NCBI GenBank assembly: GCA_015039365.1
Contig: WION01000366.1
Coordinates: 1 to 52,736, forward strand
Direction of reading: 5' to 3'
Length of the DNA: 52,736 bases
DNA from: Amanita rubescens
Taxonomy: Eukaryota; Basidiomycota; Agaricomycetes; Agaricales; Amanitaceae
The notes under the pieces are model-generated. The model did no database searches. It had not been told where the DNA came from and saw only the letters and a program-made list of their open reading frames with translations. Shown one piece after another: positions 12,391 to 23,533 of this stretch (position 1 is its first letter; every line of letters starts with the position of its first letter). A program made the position numbers and the translations under genes.

Positions 12391-12875
12391 GTGACGCTCA
12401 GGGTATAATTACTGGGCGGCTTTCTCACGATGTGCATGATCCCCTCCACTCACTTTCTGGCCCCTGGCTAACTTGGCCTGGATCTCCCACTCCTGGTGCC
12501 TGCCTCCAGCTCACTCCCCGTCCCTTTGGCTATATATTTCCCCCTTGCGCCCTGGACCCATGGCTACCTCAGCCCACTCACTCCCTAGCTTGTTTGCTCC
12601 ACCCCACTTGTTACCTGACAACCCACTTGCGCCCCAGACTTCCCACTCAATTCCTGACGCTCCACCACCTGAAAGCTCAGAGACGCTATCAGAATAATCA
12701 TATCATTATCTGATTCCTAGTACTCAGTACTAGTAGGCACCCTTCCTGGATAATTGATTTACTGTCATAATGCCATACTACATCATCTACAGTGTACAGA
12801 TTCGTCATGATCTGCATGCAACACCTTATCATTTGGCCTCCATATCTACTATTGGTGAAACTGGGTGATTTGTTA
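12391..12875. other. Intergenic, pyrimidine-rich with recurring CCCACT motif
   Basis: No gene is supported here. From about 12420 to 12670 the plus strand is strongly C/T-rich and carries the core CCCACT, CCACTCA or CCCACTTG at least six times. A TATATA sits near 12530. An open frame through it has low-complexity composition (P, S, L, H, T) and is not credited. It lies upstream of CAX4 and downstream of the Pro/Gln-rich gene. Confidence 0.5.
12717..12733. repeat. Short perfect inverted repeat
   Basis: ctagtact, one base, agtactag: two 8-bp arms around a single central base. It could be a small hairpin or a protein-binding dyad. No function is claimed. Confidence 0.5.
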
Positions 12876-14289
12876 TCAGACTGGCAAGTATGCTAGCCAC
12901 GCTCGTTCTGTGGAATCGAGGTCATCGCTGTTGAACCAGTGTCCAAAGTCTCTCTCAGAATTGATATCTGTCTCCGCCGGGAACATGCGTGTGTTAAAGT
13001 CGTGTAGGGAATTCGAGATGTGCTGGATGAAATCTGGTGGGAACAAGGGATCAGCTAATGCCAATCCCTGGTTCACAATTGGGCCCGGGTTCAGTGGAGT
13101 ACCTGACGACGGAGACTGAGCAATATTTGAGTTTGGAGCCCCATTGGTGGCAGGAGTCGGACCTTGGTTCGCTGGAGCCCCGGGTGCTGGAGTTGCAGGT
13201 GCGGCACCGCTAGCATTTGGCGCCCGCCCAGCGCTTCGCGACGGGTCTTCCTGCTTAACGCCCTTGCTGCCACCTTGGTCCTTGTTTGCACCATTTTGGG
13301 CACGGGAGAGCGGACGTATCATGCCCAGTAACGTGTTCTGTGGCGGCAGACGATTAAACTGAGGGCCGCCAGGCGCTCCAGGATGCATGGTGGGATCGCT
13401 TGAGCCTGGCGTCGCGCTGCTGGGTGGGCCTTGAGTGGTCGGGTTCATGGCCTGGGGAGGCATTGGTCCCTTCAATCGATGGTTCTGCATTCGATACTGC
13501 CATTGCTATTCAATCATTGATTAAAAACGACATTGACTGAATTATCGCCCCACCATCTGTTGTTGCTGGTTCATCCGACCAGGTTGATTTGCATGTCCTT
13601 GCTGGTGTAGAGACACGCCCAATCGAGGTCCACCTAATGGAGGTTGGCTGATGCCCGTGTTCATTGGATTACCCATGCGTAGCTGCCCACCCTGAGGAAC
13701 CCCAGTCATCTGGGGTGGCGCTCGCATCGTCATTGATGGATTTTGGCCTGTCATAGGAATACCAGGCTGCCCTGGTTGTGGACCACTGGGTGGACCTTGG
13801 GGCTGCGGAGAATAACTTATTCCTTGGATAGGTAGCTGCGCCGGCGGTGGTCTATGACGCTTCCGCGGTGGGGAAAAATCGATCCGTGTCTGTCCGCATC
13901 TTTAGCTCCGAGATACCCGGGCTAAATGCTACTTACCTCTTCAGGAGTTGCGTTGCTGCGCTTCAGCCTCTGCTGTTGTGGCTGCTGTTGAGGTAGCCCT
14001 CGAAGTTGCACAAGATTTGGTGGCTGCAATGCAGCTGCCGGTCCTGCGCTATCAGACTTTCTCCGTCGGCGACTTGCTACGATCAGCCGTTGCTAGAAAA
14101 AAACCATCAATATCGCATCGCACAATGTTATGATCTGCGCACTCTTTCCGCAGGTGTCATCCAACTTGAATCTCGATCATCTAGTAGCCCAAGTTCTTGC
14201 CTCAGAACCGCAAGCGTCTGTGCTGGAATCGTCCGCAGTTGATCTCGAGCTTCGATCGTCAGAGACATAAACTGAGTCATAGACAACAT
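12876..14289 (-). CDS. Pro/Gln-rich nuclear-regulator-like protein, in frame with kinase upstream
   Basis: Not assigned to a named family. A folded-looking N-terminal segment (IEARDQLRTIPAQTLAVLRQELGLLDDRDSSWMTPAERQRLIVASRRRRKSD) is followed by disordered sequence: LRGLPQQQPQQQ, IDFSPPRKRHRPPP (a basic NLS-like patch), MTGQNPSMTMRAPPQ and MNQQQQM. The C-terminus, FPPDFIQHISNSLHDFNTRMF...SERDFGHWFNSDD, looks conserved. Introns 14093-14142, one after TPEE, and one between QQQQM and QWQYRMQNHR keep the frame open to the stop at 12876. Composition suggests a transcription cofactor; this is inference. The start is uncertain: no stop separates it from the kinase, and the first Met codon offered is at 14289. 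Confidence 0.55.
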
Positions 14290-15818
14290 GTTTTCCGTGA
14301 TATCTTTCATTCTCGGTCGTTCTGACGCCTCCCTTATCCAGCAGGATTGAATTACGCTCCATGCCCCATCATTCAAAGGCGGCTCGTCTAGCCGAGGCGG
14401 AAGTGTGCCTCGAGAGATGAGGGTCCAGATTTGTATGTCTTGTTTACCGGCAAAAGGTATACTATCATAATGGATCTAGGCAATTCAGCAAGAGCATCCA
14501 CATGTTTATTACGACCTACTTCATAATAAAGACAGCCAAATGCATAGACATCCGACATTTGTGTTCTGGCTGGAACATCCTCGAAGGAGCCATTCTCATC
14601 CTGGGAGAAACCGAATAGCTCTGGGGCTGCAAAGTTGAGGTGTAACCCTCCGGATCTGGTATTCGTAGCTTCGGATAGTCGGGTTAGTCCAAAGTCAGCA
14701 ATTTGAACATGAACCTCGGCATCTAACAGAATGTTCTCCTGAAGAGAAGAGTCAGCTTTTCAACATAAAGTATTTCAGGTAGAATACCCCGCGGAGATCG
14801 CCATGAACTACGCCTTCAGAATGAATGTATTCCATGCCTTGGGCCACTTCTATCATCTTCCTCGGAACATGAGTGTCGACAAAGAGCTGAGGGAAGAAAA
14901 CTCACACGTTCTTCTACCTCGGCTACAGATGGATTTGTTTTCTTGCGCCACTGAGCTAGATTGCCATTCGTCATATAGGGCGAGACAAGGAAGAATTGTG
15001 GTGCAGTTCCATCTTCGAGTTCATAGATTCCTAGAAATGGTAGCACGGATCTGTGGGTCAGGGATCGCCACATCAATGCCTCTCGACAAAAAGCCTATTG
15101 GAAAGAAATCAATGCAATGACATTATGGCGATCATATGAAGGACTGACAACGTTATTATCAGAACCGTACAATACTTTGAGCGCAACGACTGCCCCCTGT
15201 AGTTCGCCCTTGAAAACGCGCCCAAAGCCACCACTGCCAATATAGTCGCGCTTTTCTGGCATGCTGACTCCAGTCACTATCAAGGAGGATGGTATGACAG
15301 GAATTCTTGATATGATTTTGAACATCAACCGTCTCGCTCGTCGCTTGATGCCCATGGTTTCATCAAGATTTGGTAGAAGACCATCACAAAGCAGGTGGAG
15401 CATGAAATCCAACAGATTCTTAACATCTGAGTCCAGACTCAGCTGTTCCGCGACGCTGACGTAGTCTTCGCTTGATAATAGCTTGCAAATAAGATCGATA
15501 CTTGATGTGTTCACGACGGAATCGGGCGGGATGGATCTGAGCTGCGAGTACTTGAGCAGATTGTATTCCACGCTTCGAGTAATCTCGCGCACCTTGTTAC
15601 TGTTAAGTATGGAGAGCAGCGATGGGAGGGTCTCCTGGTACTCTGTACCATCAAATTCACCCGTTTGACAGCGTTTTGAGCACTAATATTAATAAGGCGA
15701 AGAAATCAGATTTTCCAGTTGAGCGGAAAAGGTCGATGCAGTGACTTACGATACTGCGCATCATATCAGTAGCTTTGGTTTTGGGCTTCTTGGCATGGCT
15801 GCCTTGATTAAACTGCAT
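14128..15818 (-). CDS. TKL-type protein kinase (agaricomycete family)
   Basis: The start MQFNQGSHAKKPKTK and first exon (15818-15750) splice to a helical N-terminal region (LPSLLSILNSNKVREITRSVEYNLLKYSQL...LLDFMLHLL). The kinase domain follows: glycine loop IGSGGFGRVFKGEL, VVALKVLYGSDNN (Lys of VALK), then AFCREALMWRSLTHRSVLPFLGIYE and VSPYMTNGNLAQWRKK. The catalytic loop is HGDLRGENILLD, the metal site DFGLTRL, then APELFGF, SDVYAFGCLYYEV and the ASERPRM end motif. HGDLRGEN is the usual variant in these fungal kinases. Substrate and partners cannot be read. If the intron at 14093-14142 is retained the frame stops at 14128; if spliced it continues into the Pro/Gln-rich protein. Confidence 0.8.
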
Positions 15819-16223
15819 CGGTACGCTGTTCAGAATTCAAATACCCTCCGCCGGAACCTTGAAGCACAACGTGGTGGTAGTTAAAATCGAAAAGACTTCA
15901 AGAATGGCATTTGCGCGCTTGATTATGACAAGAAAAGCTCGAGGCTGTTCTGCATCGATTTGCAGGCCTTGGGGCCCTGGTCCACTTGGGGTCGGCCGAA
16001 GGTTGAAGGATTTTCGGGCGATCGGGGTCATTCGGGGTCACGTGAAATGATGTCGGACCTAATTTTAGGTATGCTTCTCGTATGGCACGTCGAAAGGAAA
16101 TAGCATTTCTGTCCTACTGCCACAAGAATGCCGCGTGTTTGTAGCTCACTCGTCTCAGGCTTCCAACAGATCGGAAATCACCGTACTGAACGCCCACGCA
16201 TGCGCGTTCCGCGGTTTACATCT
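15819..16223. other. Intergenic between kinase and URA5, with E-box
   Basis: No gene is supported. A palindromic CACGTG lies at 16039-16044, at the end of two direct copies of cggggtca (16023-16030 and 16033-16040). It sits about 220 bp upstream of the kinase ATG, so it would most likely serve the kinase. Binding-site function is inferred. Confidence 0.4.
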
Positions 16224-16947
16224 TCACTGTTTCAGCCCGTAGCTATCCCAATAAGACTGCATACTCTTCAGCTCATCCTGCATCCCCTTGTTCTCTAGCC
16301 ACTGCATTAGATCTCTCATTTTCAACACCGCCTTGACCGGACCCTGTCCTATCAATCCCTCTACCTCCTTCACCGTACTGCTGACCTCATCCTGACCAAC
16401 CTCCTCTCTATCGAGTAATTGAACGACTCCCATCACCTCTCCGCCGTTCTGTCTCACAACATCTATCGCACCGCGGATAGCCTTTCCAGATGTCATGACA
16501 TCATCGATGATTACGATGCGCTTTCCTTCAACTGAAACGCCGACAACCTTTCCTCCTTCACCATGATCCTTGACTTCCTTTCTGTCATAAGCAAAACCAA
16601 CAGGCATACCATGCCTTGACTGGAGAGCTACGGCTGTAGTAGCGGCGAATGGAATACCCTTATATGCAGGCCCAAAGAGCACATCGAACCGAGGTAATGT
16701 ATCTGTGGAAGAGCCGATGGCATCCACAATCGCATCCGCGTAGGCATTAGCCACTGTCGAGAGAATAGGACCAGTGCAAAGCAAGCCGGCGTTGAAGAAG
16801 TAAGGGGAGATTCTGCCATCCGTCTCAATGGTTGGTGCGGAAGTGTATTCAATAGACTTACCGTCCTGATTTAAGTGTAAATGTCCCGAATCTGAGTGCA
16901 CCGACAGACATACATTGTTCTATGAGCTCTGCCTTCAGATCTGACAT
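16224..16947 (-). CDS. URA5: Orotate phosphoribosyltransferase
   Basis: Converts orotate and PRPP to OMP in de novo pyrimidine synthesis. Exons are 16947-16862 and 16812-16224, giving 224 aa. Exon 1 is MSDLKAELIEQCMSVGALRFGTFTLKSG, which joins at an Arg codon to ISPYFFNAGLL, recreating the conserved LKSGRISPYFFN block. Others are FDVLFGPAYKGIPFAATTAVAL, FAYDRKEVKDHGEGG (the flexible Lys-His loop) and the PRPP motif VVIIDDVMTSG-type IVIIDDVMTSGKAIRGAID. A tempting start at 16901 in an overlapping frame is only intron read-through. The frame is clean. Confidence 0.95.
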
Positions 16948-17084
16948 GTTGGTGGTCGCGATAATATTTAGATCATCATAAAAAAGGTCAAGTGCACTTG
17001 ATTAGTAAGCAATCTGATCGACCTTATGCAAAAACGCTAAGAATCCAAAGTCATCTCACGATTAATTTTAAACTGAGCAAGTAC

Positions 17085-17290
17085 AATAAACAGCAGATGG
17101 TGATACCAGTATAAGGATCATCGTCATTGGATTGGTCTCCAGCAGAAATATTCAGCACATGATAGCCGGCTCAAATGGCAGATCAGGTGTCCTAACTTTC
17201 AGGTTGCAGGGAATCGGGATTGGAAAGAAAGGATCACGTACTACACAACCATAGGTAACTGCTGGTTTATACTGTGTCGGATCTGGTGCG
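17085..17290 (-). pseudogene. Degraded 3' fragment of a class-3 lipase gene
   Basis: Reading the minus strand through about 17160-17100 gives NISAGDQSNDDDPYTGITI. This aligns with NILVGDPSNHSGPYNGITM at the C-terminus of the lipase at 18985-20363 and with NIFEGKVADHTGPYNGISM in the one at 21607-22999. No signal peptide, GHSLG or other catalytic block is found before the neighbouring HNH gene, so this is a truncated third copy. Boundaries are approximate. Confidence 0.6.
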
Positions 17291-17329
17291 ACGTAATCCA
17301 AGTAATTTTATCTGGCCATCCCAAAGAAC

Positions 17330-18624
17330 TCAGTTCTCTCCTCCCGAGTCGGAGTTATCAGACGAGAGGCTGGGACATGCCGTACTCCGTGCGTGAATGT
17401 TCGGGTGAGTATCCATATATTCACGCTTCCTCCTTTCCATGATACTCTTCCCCGGATACCACATCATAGTATGGTACCGGTCCCTTCGCACGTCAGGTTC
17501 TTCAACTTCGAAGATAAAGTGAGTCATCGAAGCATAGATGACACCCGAAAGTTACAGAAAAAAGGGGCGGCCCTCTCTGCCAACCTGAGGTCTTCCTCTA
17601 ACTCCCGATCTTCGCTAACTTGGAAGTCATTGACATCCAATAGGGCAGCGTCCTTGGCCTTCCTCTTCTTCCCTTTCCGATTCGTACCAACGGTACCTTG
17701 AGCTGACTCTACCTGGGGCTCGTTTACCAGTGATTCGGAGGTCGAGACGATCAATCGGAATCGCTTGCGAAGCCCAGCTAGTACGACCGACTTTACTTTT
17801 TCGATAATTACCCATACAAAGCGAGCAAAGAGAAACTCATATGACAACTGTGTGGTGTCAAACGCTTGATTATGATAGAGTGCGGCGGCCTCATAGCTTT
17901 GGCTGATGAAATGGACGACCACCCACTTTCCTTGATCAAGCAATGTACGCAAGTCCCAACGGAGGGCGAAGAGGTTCATAGGGTCGTTCTCAGACTGTTC
18001 GATAAGGAGTACACGTTCATGTCGTTGTGTCGCATCTGAGAGCGTTAGAAATAGGGAGTCTTAACCTTACGACTTACCCACACTGCCTCTTTGGTTGGGA
18101 TGATATGAGCCGTGGATATACCATCGCGCCAACCGAAAAGACGACATCGCTTATCCCGTACTTTGATCGCGGTGCTTATCACACTCCAGCTGTCGTTGGC
18201 GACCATTTCATCCTCATCCGGACAAACTGTTCGTTCCCATCCTTGAGGAAGCTGATTATGAGGGAACCGCCATGAGCTAAAGTCGAGGCAGATAGGATAC
18301 AGTGGATCCGCTTTGCGGGTTGATTAGGTGGTAATAGTACTGCTTGAGAGTTAGGATTCCATCTGGATCCATAGAGACCACACCCTCTTCATTCTCGCGA
18401 TCACCAGACGGGGACAAAAAACCAGTCTCACTCTGACATGCAGCAAGAACAGTGAGGTAATGAACGCCGAAAGTGCGGGGTTCGCTCGGTGGTGCCTGTT
18501 GTACGTTGGCGGGAAGGAGAAGGAATGCTTCATTATTTGCAGGGTGTTTGATGCTGATAATGTCGGATTGGATTGGCCCTTTCGGGATTGGCGATGCCCA
18601 TGTCGCATTACGTAAATCATCCAT
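17330..18624 (-). CDS. HNH nuclease-domain protein (basidiomycete type)
   Basis: The family carries an HNH (His-Me finger) nuclease fold; its role in the cell is unknown. From MDDLRNATW the exons give GVHYLTVLAACQSETGFLS, then VISTAIKVRDKRCRLFGWRDGISTAHIIPTKEAVW (RD-x-x-C and the AHI-P histidine), then NDPMNLFALRWDLRTLLDQGKWVVVHF (N-x-x-x-L-x-x-DL-x-x-L-D). It ends LYHNQAFDTTQLSYEFLFARF and HTMMWYPGKSIMERRKREY. Junctions that keep the frame are: donor after SGST, intron 17995-18077, and a donor inside PFF/F joined to EEPDVRRDRYH. The first is placed by eye. The likely metal-ligand positions look present. The start is uncertain because a stop lies just upstream in frame. Confidence 0.72.
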
Positions 18625-18984
18625 GCTCTCTTCGCGCGAACGCTGACGCTCATACTCGCCATACCCGCTGTCAAGCTGCAGTGGAAGGTTCGACGTCTAC
18701 AACTTTGACGATGGCCTTATACGAAGATGGAACGCGGCGGTAATAGTATATCCAGTGACTGTTTTCTCTTGGTATGAAGTAATATGAAACCCGCTGCAAA
18801 ACTATCCATAGGATCCAAGCTAAAGCTATCTAGGAGACGAGACTTTCTATCACAAACTTCGCGCTTACCAATTCTCCAGTCTCACAATAAGTACTTAAGC
18901 TGTCGTTCTGAAAACAGCTTACAGTAAATTCTCCAAACGGTAGAGAAACTAAGCAAATCCAATAAACCAGAAAATATATAGATT
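18625..18984. other. Intergenic between HNH gene and lipase
   Basis: About 360 bp downstream of the lipase gene and upstream of the HNH gene. I see no gene, repeat or clear promoter motif. Confidence 0.4.
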
Positions 18985-20363
18985 TCAGCAGCCGTTGCCC
19001 ATGGTGATACCATTATAAGGACCACTGTGGTTGGATGGGTCTCCAACAAGAATATTCGGCACATCTCCGACGATGCAGAAGGTGCTTGGGTTATCTTGAC
19101 CTGAAGAGGGACTTAGTAACGCCTATGCTGATATGATTCAACGGGCTATACCTGGACACGACTCCCATGGGCCCTTTTCAGTGATGTGTACTTCACCCGA
19201 GGGGTGGACATATCCCACGAATTTGCCTGGAAAATGGTCAAACATTATCATGCCCTTAGCTGTATGTATCCCACCTGGCACAATCGGAATAGGGTCTTTC
19301 CTATATGAAAAGTCAGCAATTTATCCGTACGCCCTTGATATTTCTCGTTCTTACATGTTATTTATGTGCGTTAAATGGAGGTTAGCATCGACATAATTGG
19401 CGAACGCTTGGTTTCCGACCTGGAATGCTTGGCTGAGTAAGGTGTCTTATCAATGCTGAAATTTTGCTCACACGAGGCAATCCGTAAGTGACAGTCCGGA
19501 TGGAGACGCCGCTTGGCAAATGGAGAGGCAAGTAAACACTATCGAGCAGAGCAATAGCGGCGCCTACACTTTCGGTGAGAAAAATTCATTGTTCAGACCG
19601 GGACATACCAAGTGAATGTCCGACCACCGTGATATGATCCGCACCATGCTCTGAGATAGTCTTTTGGATGGCGGATAAGACTTCCGTTGCGGTCCTGCAG
19701 TCGTACGCAAGATCAGCATGTTTCCGCGATAAGCAAACGAGTCGTACTTGGCTTGTTCATTCGCAAAACCACTGTGGACCTCGATGGAGGAATCGATGCC
19801 TGGGAATAGGCTGGGATCAAGAATTTCTTGGAATGCGTTGATATCCGTCGCGATTGCCTCACTTGGAAAAACGAAATTAGAGTCATCACATATTTGTAAA
19901 ATTTTCGGCATACATTGAGGCGGTATTAGTACCTTGGTGGGAAACGATGACGGTACTCAACGACGGCGAATACCCGACAAACCCTAGTGATCGTCAGACG
20001 TCATTCCCATTCGAACTTCATTAATCAATTGGATCGACGTACAGTACTGAACGTCACCGCCATCTCCGCCGGATGCAACAGGAATGAAGTCGGGGTTGGC
20101 TTCACAATTAGCTTCGGTAATAATGTACGTGTCAGCTTAGTTAGCAGAGCTTAAGCCGTACGCTTACCGCCGCAACTCCACGAAATTGTGGTACTAGGTG
20201 AACAATATCCCGTGCTGGCGAACCACGTGTATGGCGTGAAGAAATCGATCTGCTTCGTGCTTAGAGATGTGATGGATTGTCTGGGTTCAAGAGGAGCCGC
20301 TCGAACAGACAGAGCGACGACAACCGCAGAAAAGACCGACAGTAATGATAGGGCGGGAGTCAT
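18985..20363 (-). CDS. Secreted class-3 (alpha/beta hydrolase) lipase, copy A
   Basis: Extracellular triacylglycerol lipase-like enzyme. It has an N-terminal signal peptide (MTPALSLLSVFSAVVVALSVRA) and a short Arg-ending pro-region (APLEPRQ). Then come ITSLSTKQIDFFTPYTWFASTGYC, NCEANPDFIPVASGGDGGDVQYW, FVGYSPSLSTVIVSHQGTN, VHSGF and the nucleophile elbow VVGHSLGAA, which is split by an intron after GHSL. INNKKDPIPIVPGG (catalytic Asp) and VHPSGEVHI (catalytic His) complete the triad. The protein ends GPYNGITMGNGC. Exon 1 is 20363-20168 and several further introns of about 50-60 nt follow. Substrate preference (lipid versus feruloyl ester) cannot be told. A TATA-like box lies about 50 bp upstream. 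Confidence 0.85.
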
Positions 20364-21606
20364 CCTAAGCGATCTGCAGGATTTGTACCGTTATACCCGA
20401 CTACTCGCGAGACCTTTATATGTACAGCTGCTTGTTCCGAGCCATCACACACATGCATCAATCTCATGATTTACCAGTACTATACCTCATTTGTACACAA
20501 GCTGCCATTTGCATTACAGTCAAGTCTGGAATTCTTGAGCCTCGAGTAGTGCTTTGCATGGTAAGGATTAATCATCCTAATGAGTTACGATCCACGAGCG
20601 CAAACGACAGAAGGCCGAACATTGGATTTCCTCGGGTGCGCAAGGATGCTCGGAAGTTGTTTGAAGATGCCGGCGGCTAAAATCGTCTAAAAATAGTCGA
20701 CCTAGGAAAACATTGCCGATAGATGTCATGTCACATAGATGCACAGCCAACTTCTTAACCAGTTGATTACTATAATCGAGGCAAATGCCAGTGTGTCGCT
20801 AAGAGTACGAACGTTCGAGCGTTGCGAAATGGCTACTGTCGTGCAGGTCATGTGATGTCCTAATGTCGGGAGATTCCGAAGCAACTTTCTCCCAGTCTGT
20901 TAAGGCCAAACCAAAAACTCGCGAGACCTACGACGCTATGTGATTTGTCTGACCTCGGTCCAAACCAGTCAGTACGCTCACATCATCGACGCGGCTACAG
21001 CAGGAAAGCAGTGTTGGCGAATACCGGCGAATTCCGAGCCCGCCGCTGATGCGTGATGCATGCGCTGGGCACGCCCCCCTTTTTCGCTTGCCACCCTATG
21101 TATTTTCTACTATTCCTTTTATTTCTATTCCCTTTATTCCTACATAGTATAAGTAGCTACGAAACGGGACTCCCCTCGCACGTTTGCCGAGGGTCCCTGT
21201 TCACGTCACGCGTCACATCTCACATCCAACCTCTAACATTTAGCTCAGCTCCGCGGCGCAGTCAAACAGTTTTAACTAATAGACTGTTAATGTTATCCTG
21301 AGGATACTGACTGCAGACACCTGGTTGCAGATGTAATTTTACTCTTTGTGATGCTTATACTAGAGTGGCCACACAGTATGTCATACTGCATCCAATGATA
21401 CTGTTGTAGGGGCCATCGTCGTCAGCATGATGTTTGAAACTGTTCATATCCACCAGTACACAAAGAACTCTTGTCGCCTTTTCAACAACACTGACGTGAC
21501 TCGGTCTTACGGTGTCCTGACACTGTTTTCATTTTCTTCATTAAATACGTTCCGGACGTAACTTTGTTCTCTACAACGTGCTCTCGCGAGTAGCTCCACA
21601 ATGCGC
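20364..21606. other. Intergenic between lipase copies
   Basis: 1.24 kb without a supported gene. The minus-strand end holds the lipase A promoter. Around 21050-21140 there is a T-rich stretch whose open frame is hydrophobic and low-complexity. A plus-strand TATAAGTAG lies near 21148, which could be a promoter or an old element end, but no partner gene or terminal repeat was found. Confidence 0.4.
20414..20422 (-). promoter_or_regulatory. TATA-like box of lipase A
   Basis: CATATAAAGG-type sequence on the minus strand about 50 bp before the lipase A start codon. The distance fits a fungal TATA box. Confidence 0.4.
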
Positions 21607-22999
21607 CTAACATCCCATGCTGATTCCATTGTAAGGCCCAGTATGGTCGGCAACTTTGCCTTCGAAGATATTCGTAACATCTCCATCAGTGCACAGAGGG
21701 CTCTGGTTTTCCGAACCTTCAGCAAAAGTGACAACCTTACTCAGCAACGTCCGTTGTGATAATTACTCGTATCTTTTACCTGGGCAGGACTGGAATATGC
21801 CACTCTCTGTTATGTGTGCCTCACCGTTCGCGTGGGTGTACCCAAGAAAGGCGCCTGGTGCACGTATATTTACTGTTGGTTTCAGGTTGACGAAAGGAAA
21901 TGTTCTTACCCGGTACAGTAGGAACAGGATCTTTCCTGATCAATTGTGAGTGATTAAATATATATATATCACCGCAACTACATACTGATTATTGACACGC
22001 GTAACAGGAATCTTGGCATTCATAAAATCAGCAAACGCCTGGTTTCCGACCTGAAAGCGGATCAGTCAATTTCAAAATTTGCAATGTTTAATAATTACAC
22101 GGGGCATGCCATATCCGATGACATTGATATTTACGCCCGGAAGATTGAGAAGTAAGAAAGCGCCTTCAATAGCGGACAGAGCGGCACCTATAAGCGTTTC
22201 ATGAGTAAAACGCTATGCGCGCGCAGCGCACGTTACACTTACCAAGGGAGTGTCCAGCGGCGGTCACTTTCTGGACGTTATTCTTGGCCATAGTTGTCTT
22301 CACCGCAGTCAAAACGTCATTGGCAGTCCTGACGAACATCAAGCTACAGAAATATTTTCGGCAAAAGAACACCTACTTGGCATGTTCGCTGAGGAAACCG
22401 CTATGAATCTTCACATCTGAGGGGATCCCGGGGAACAATCCTGGATCCGGACTCTGTGGGATTGCTGTTAGGTCCGTGGCAATTGCCTGTCTGAGAATAG
22501 TTTATTATCGAACAAACAGATGAAGAACAAGCTGCCGCCTACATTTTTCCGGGATCGGTACCCTGGTGGGCGACGATGACAGACTTTAGAGACGGCGAGA
22601 ACCCAACATACCCTATACATAACAACCATCAATCAGGAAGTTTCACATGCAATCGTGAATGACTTACAAAACTGGACGCTTGCCCCATCGCCTCCAGAGC
22701 CTGTTGGGACAAAGTCAGAGTTGGTCGGAGCTTGGCAATTAGCTTCGTTATTCAGATGATCAGCCTCGAGTGCCTTTTCCAGAATATCGTAGGGCGAGCG
22801 TACCTCCGCATTGCCACACCGCTGTTTCGTTCGCCGGACAGTAAGCGGCGCTCGCAAAATGAGTAAACGGCGTGAGAGCATCTATCGTGCTAGCGCTTAA
22901 AGCTGTGATGGAATCTTGCCTACGCAATATAGGCAAAGCAAGCGAGAAGGGAGCGTAGGAAAGCACGAGGAAGAACAGAAGAAATTGGCACCTGGCCAT
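21607..22999 (-). CDS. Secreted class-3 lipase, copy B
   Basis: Paralogue of the lipase at 18985-20363, same strand, 1.24 kb away. The signal peptide is MARCQFLLFFLVLSYAPFSLALPILRR. Then come DSITALSASTIDALTPFTHFASAAYCPANE, ANCQAPTNSDFVPTGSGGDGASVQF, VGFSPSLKSVIVAHQGT, PGIPSDVKIHSGF and the Ser elbow AAGHSLGAAL, again interrupted by an intron after GHSL. VNNQKDPVPTVPG carries the catalytic Asp, a Gly-x-His-Ile His region follows, and the C-terminus is NIFEGKVADHTGPYNGISMGC. The last junction skips an intron ending near 21722. Shared intron positions with copy A indicate gene duplication rather than independent origin. Confidence 0.84.
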
Positions 23000-23533
23000 G
23001 GCTAATCAATAGCTCTGGAATCCTTACTCATTTCAGAGCTGTTATCTTATATATATGACAGCGTGGGTCTGACCTCGTGAAACTGCCCCGTGCAACGTGA
23101 AAGTCCCTTGATGGTTATATATGGCAGCCTTGTGGAGTGACATATTCGCATGAGCACCGGATTGGTTGCCAGACTCGGCAGCTGAGATTTCGCAGGACTT
23201 CGTCTGCGACGTTTGGTTAACGATCCGTTGTTACTTGATGTCAAATGTTCATCGTTTTGCTGAGTACATAACTTGCTGTAACTTTTCCGAAGACCTGTTT
23301 AGAAATCCGAATGCATCTGTTGTAACTTGTGACTTGTTACAGGAGGTCGCAGGACCCTTAAGCATACCCCGGGAGGTTAGAATTCGGAAAAGTTTGGTCA
23401 GAGGCCAAAACGTGGACCATCAAGCTATCAAGGTACAAGGTATCAGTGCATAGCCGAGCGTAAGAATAGCATTACTGTAGGTTTCGTCATAAAAAATCGC
23501 GTAAACAAATTAGAAACGCCGTCAAAAGCTCGT
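23000..23533. other. Intergenic between lipase B and VPS9
   Basis: 534 bp. The proximal part is the lipase B promoter; the rest is 3' flank of VPS9. No gene or repeat is seen. Confidence 0.4.
23047..23056 (-). promoter_or_regulatory. TATA box of lipase B
   Basis: A TATATATA run on either strand about 50 bp upstream of the lipase B ATG. Confidence 0.4.

Noticed and set aside
12432..12713. Open frame of 93 codons in the CCCACT-rich segment
   Set aside because: Low-complexity His/Leu/Pro/Thr composition caused by base bias; no homology signal and no splice context.
16813..16901. Alternative URA5 start MHSDSGHLHLNQDG
   Set aside because: This is intron plus out-of-frame exon 1. Splicing 16862 to 16812 restores the conserved LKSGRISPYFFN block.
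17995..18077. Apparent frameshift in the HNH gene after KEAVW
   Set aside because: A shorter intron leaves the frame broken, but using the later acceptor gives an 83-nt phase-0 intron and an intact protein.
21053..21301. Hydrophobic open frame that could be a small membrane protein
   Set aside because: Its Phe/Leu-rich part comes from a T-rich tract; there is no conserved motif and no clear gene structure.
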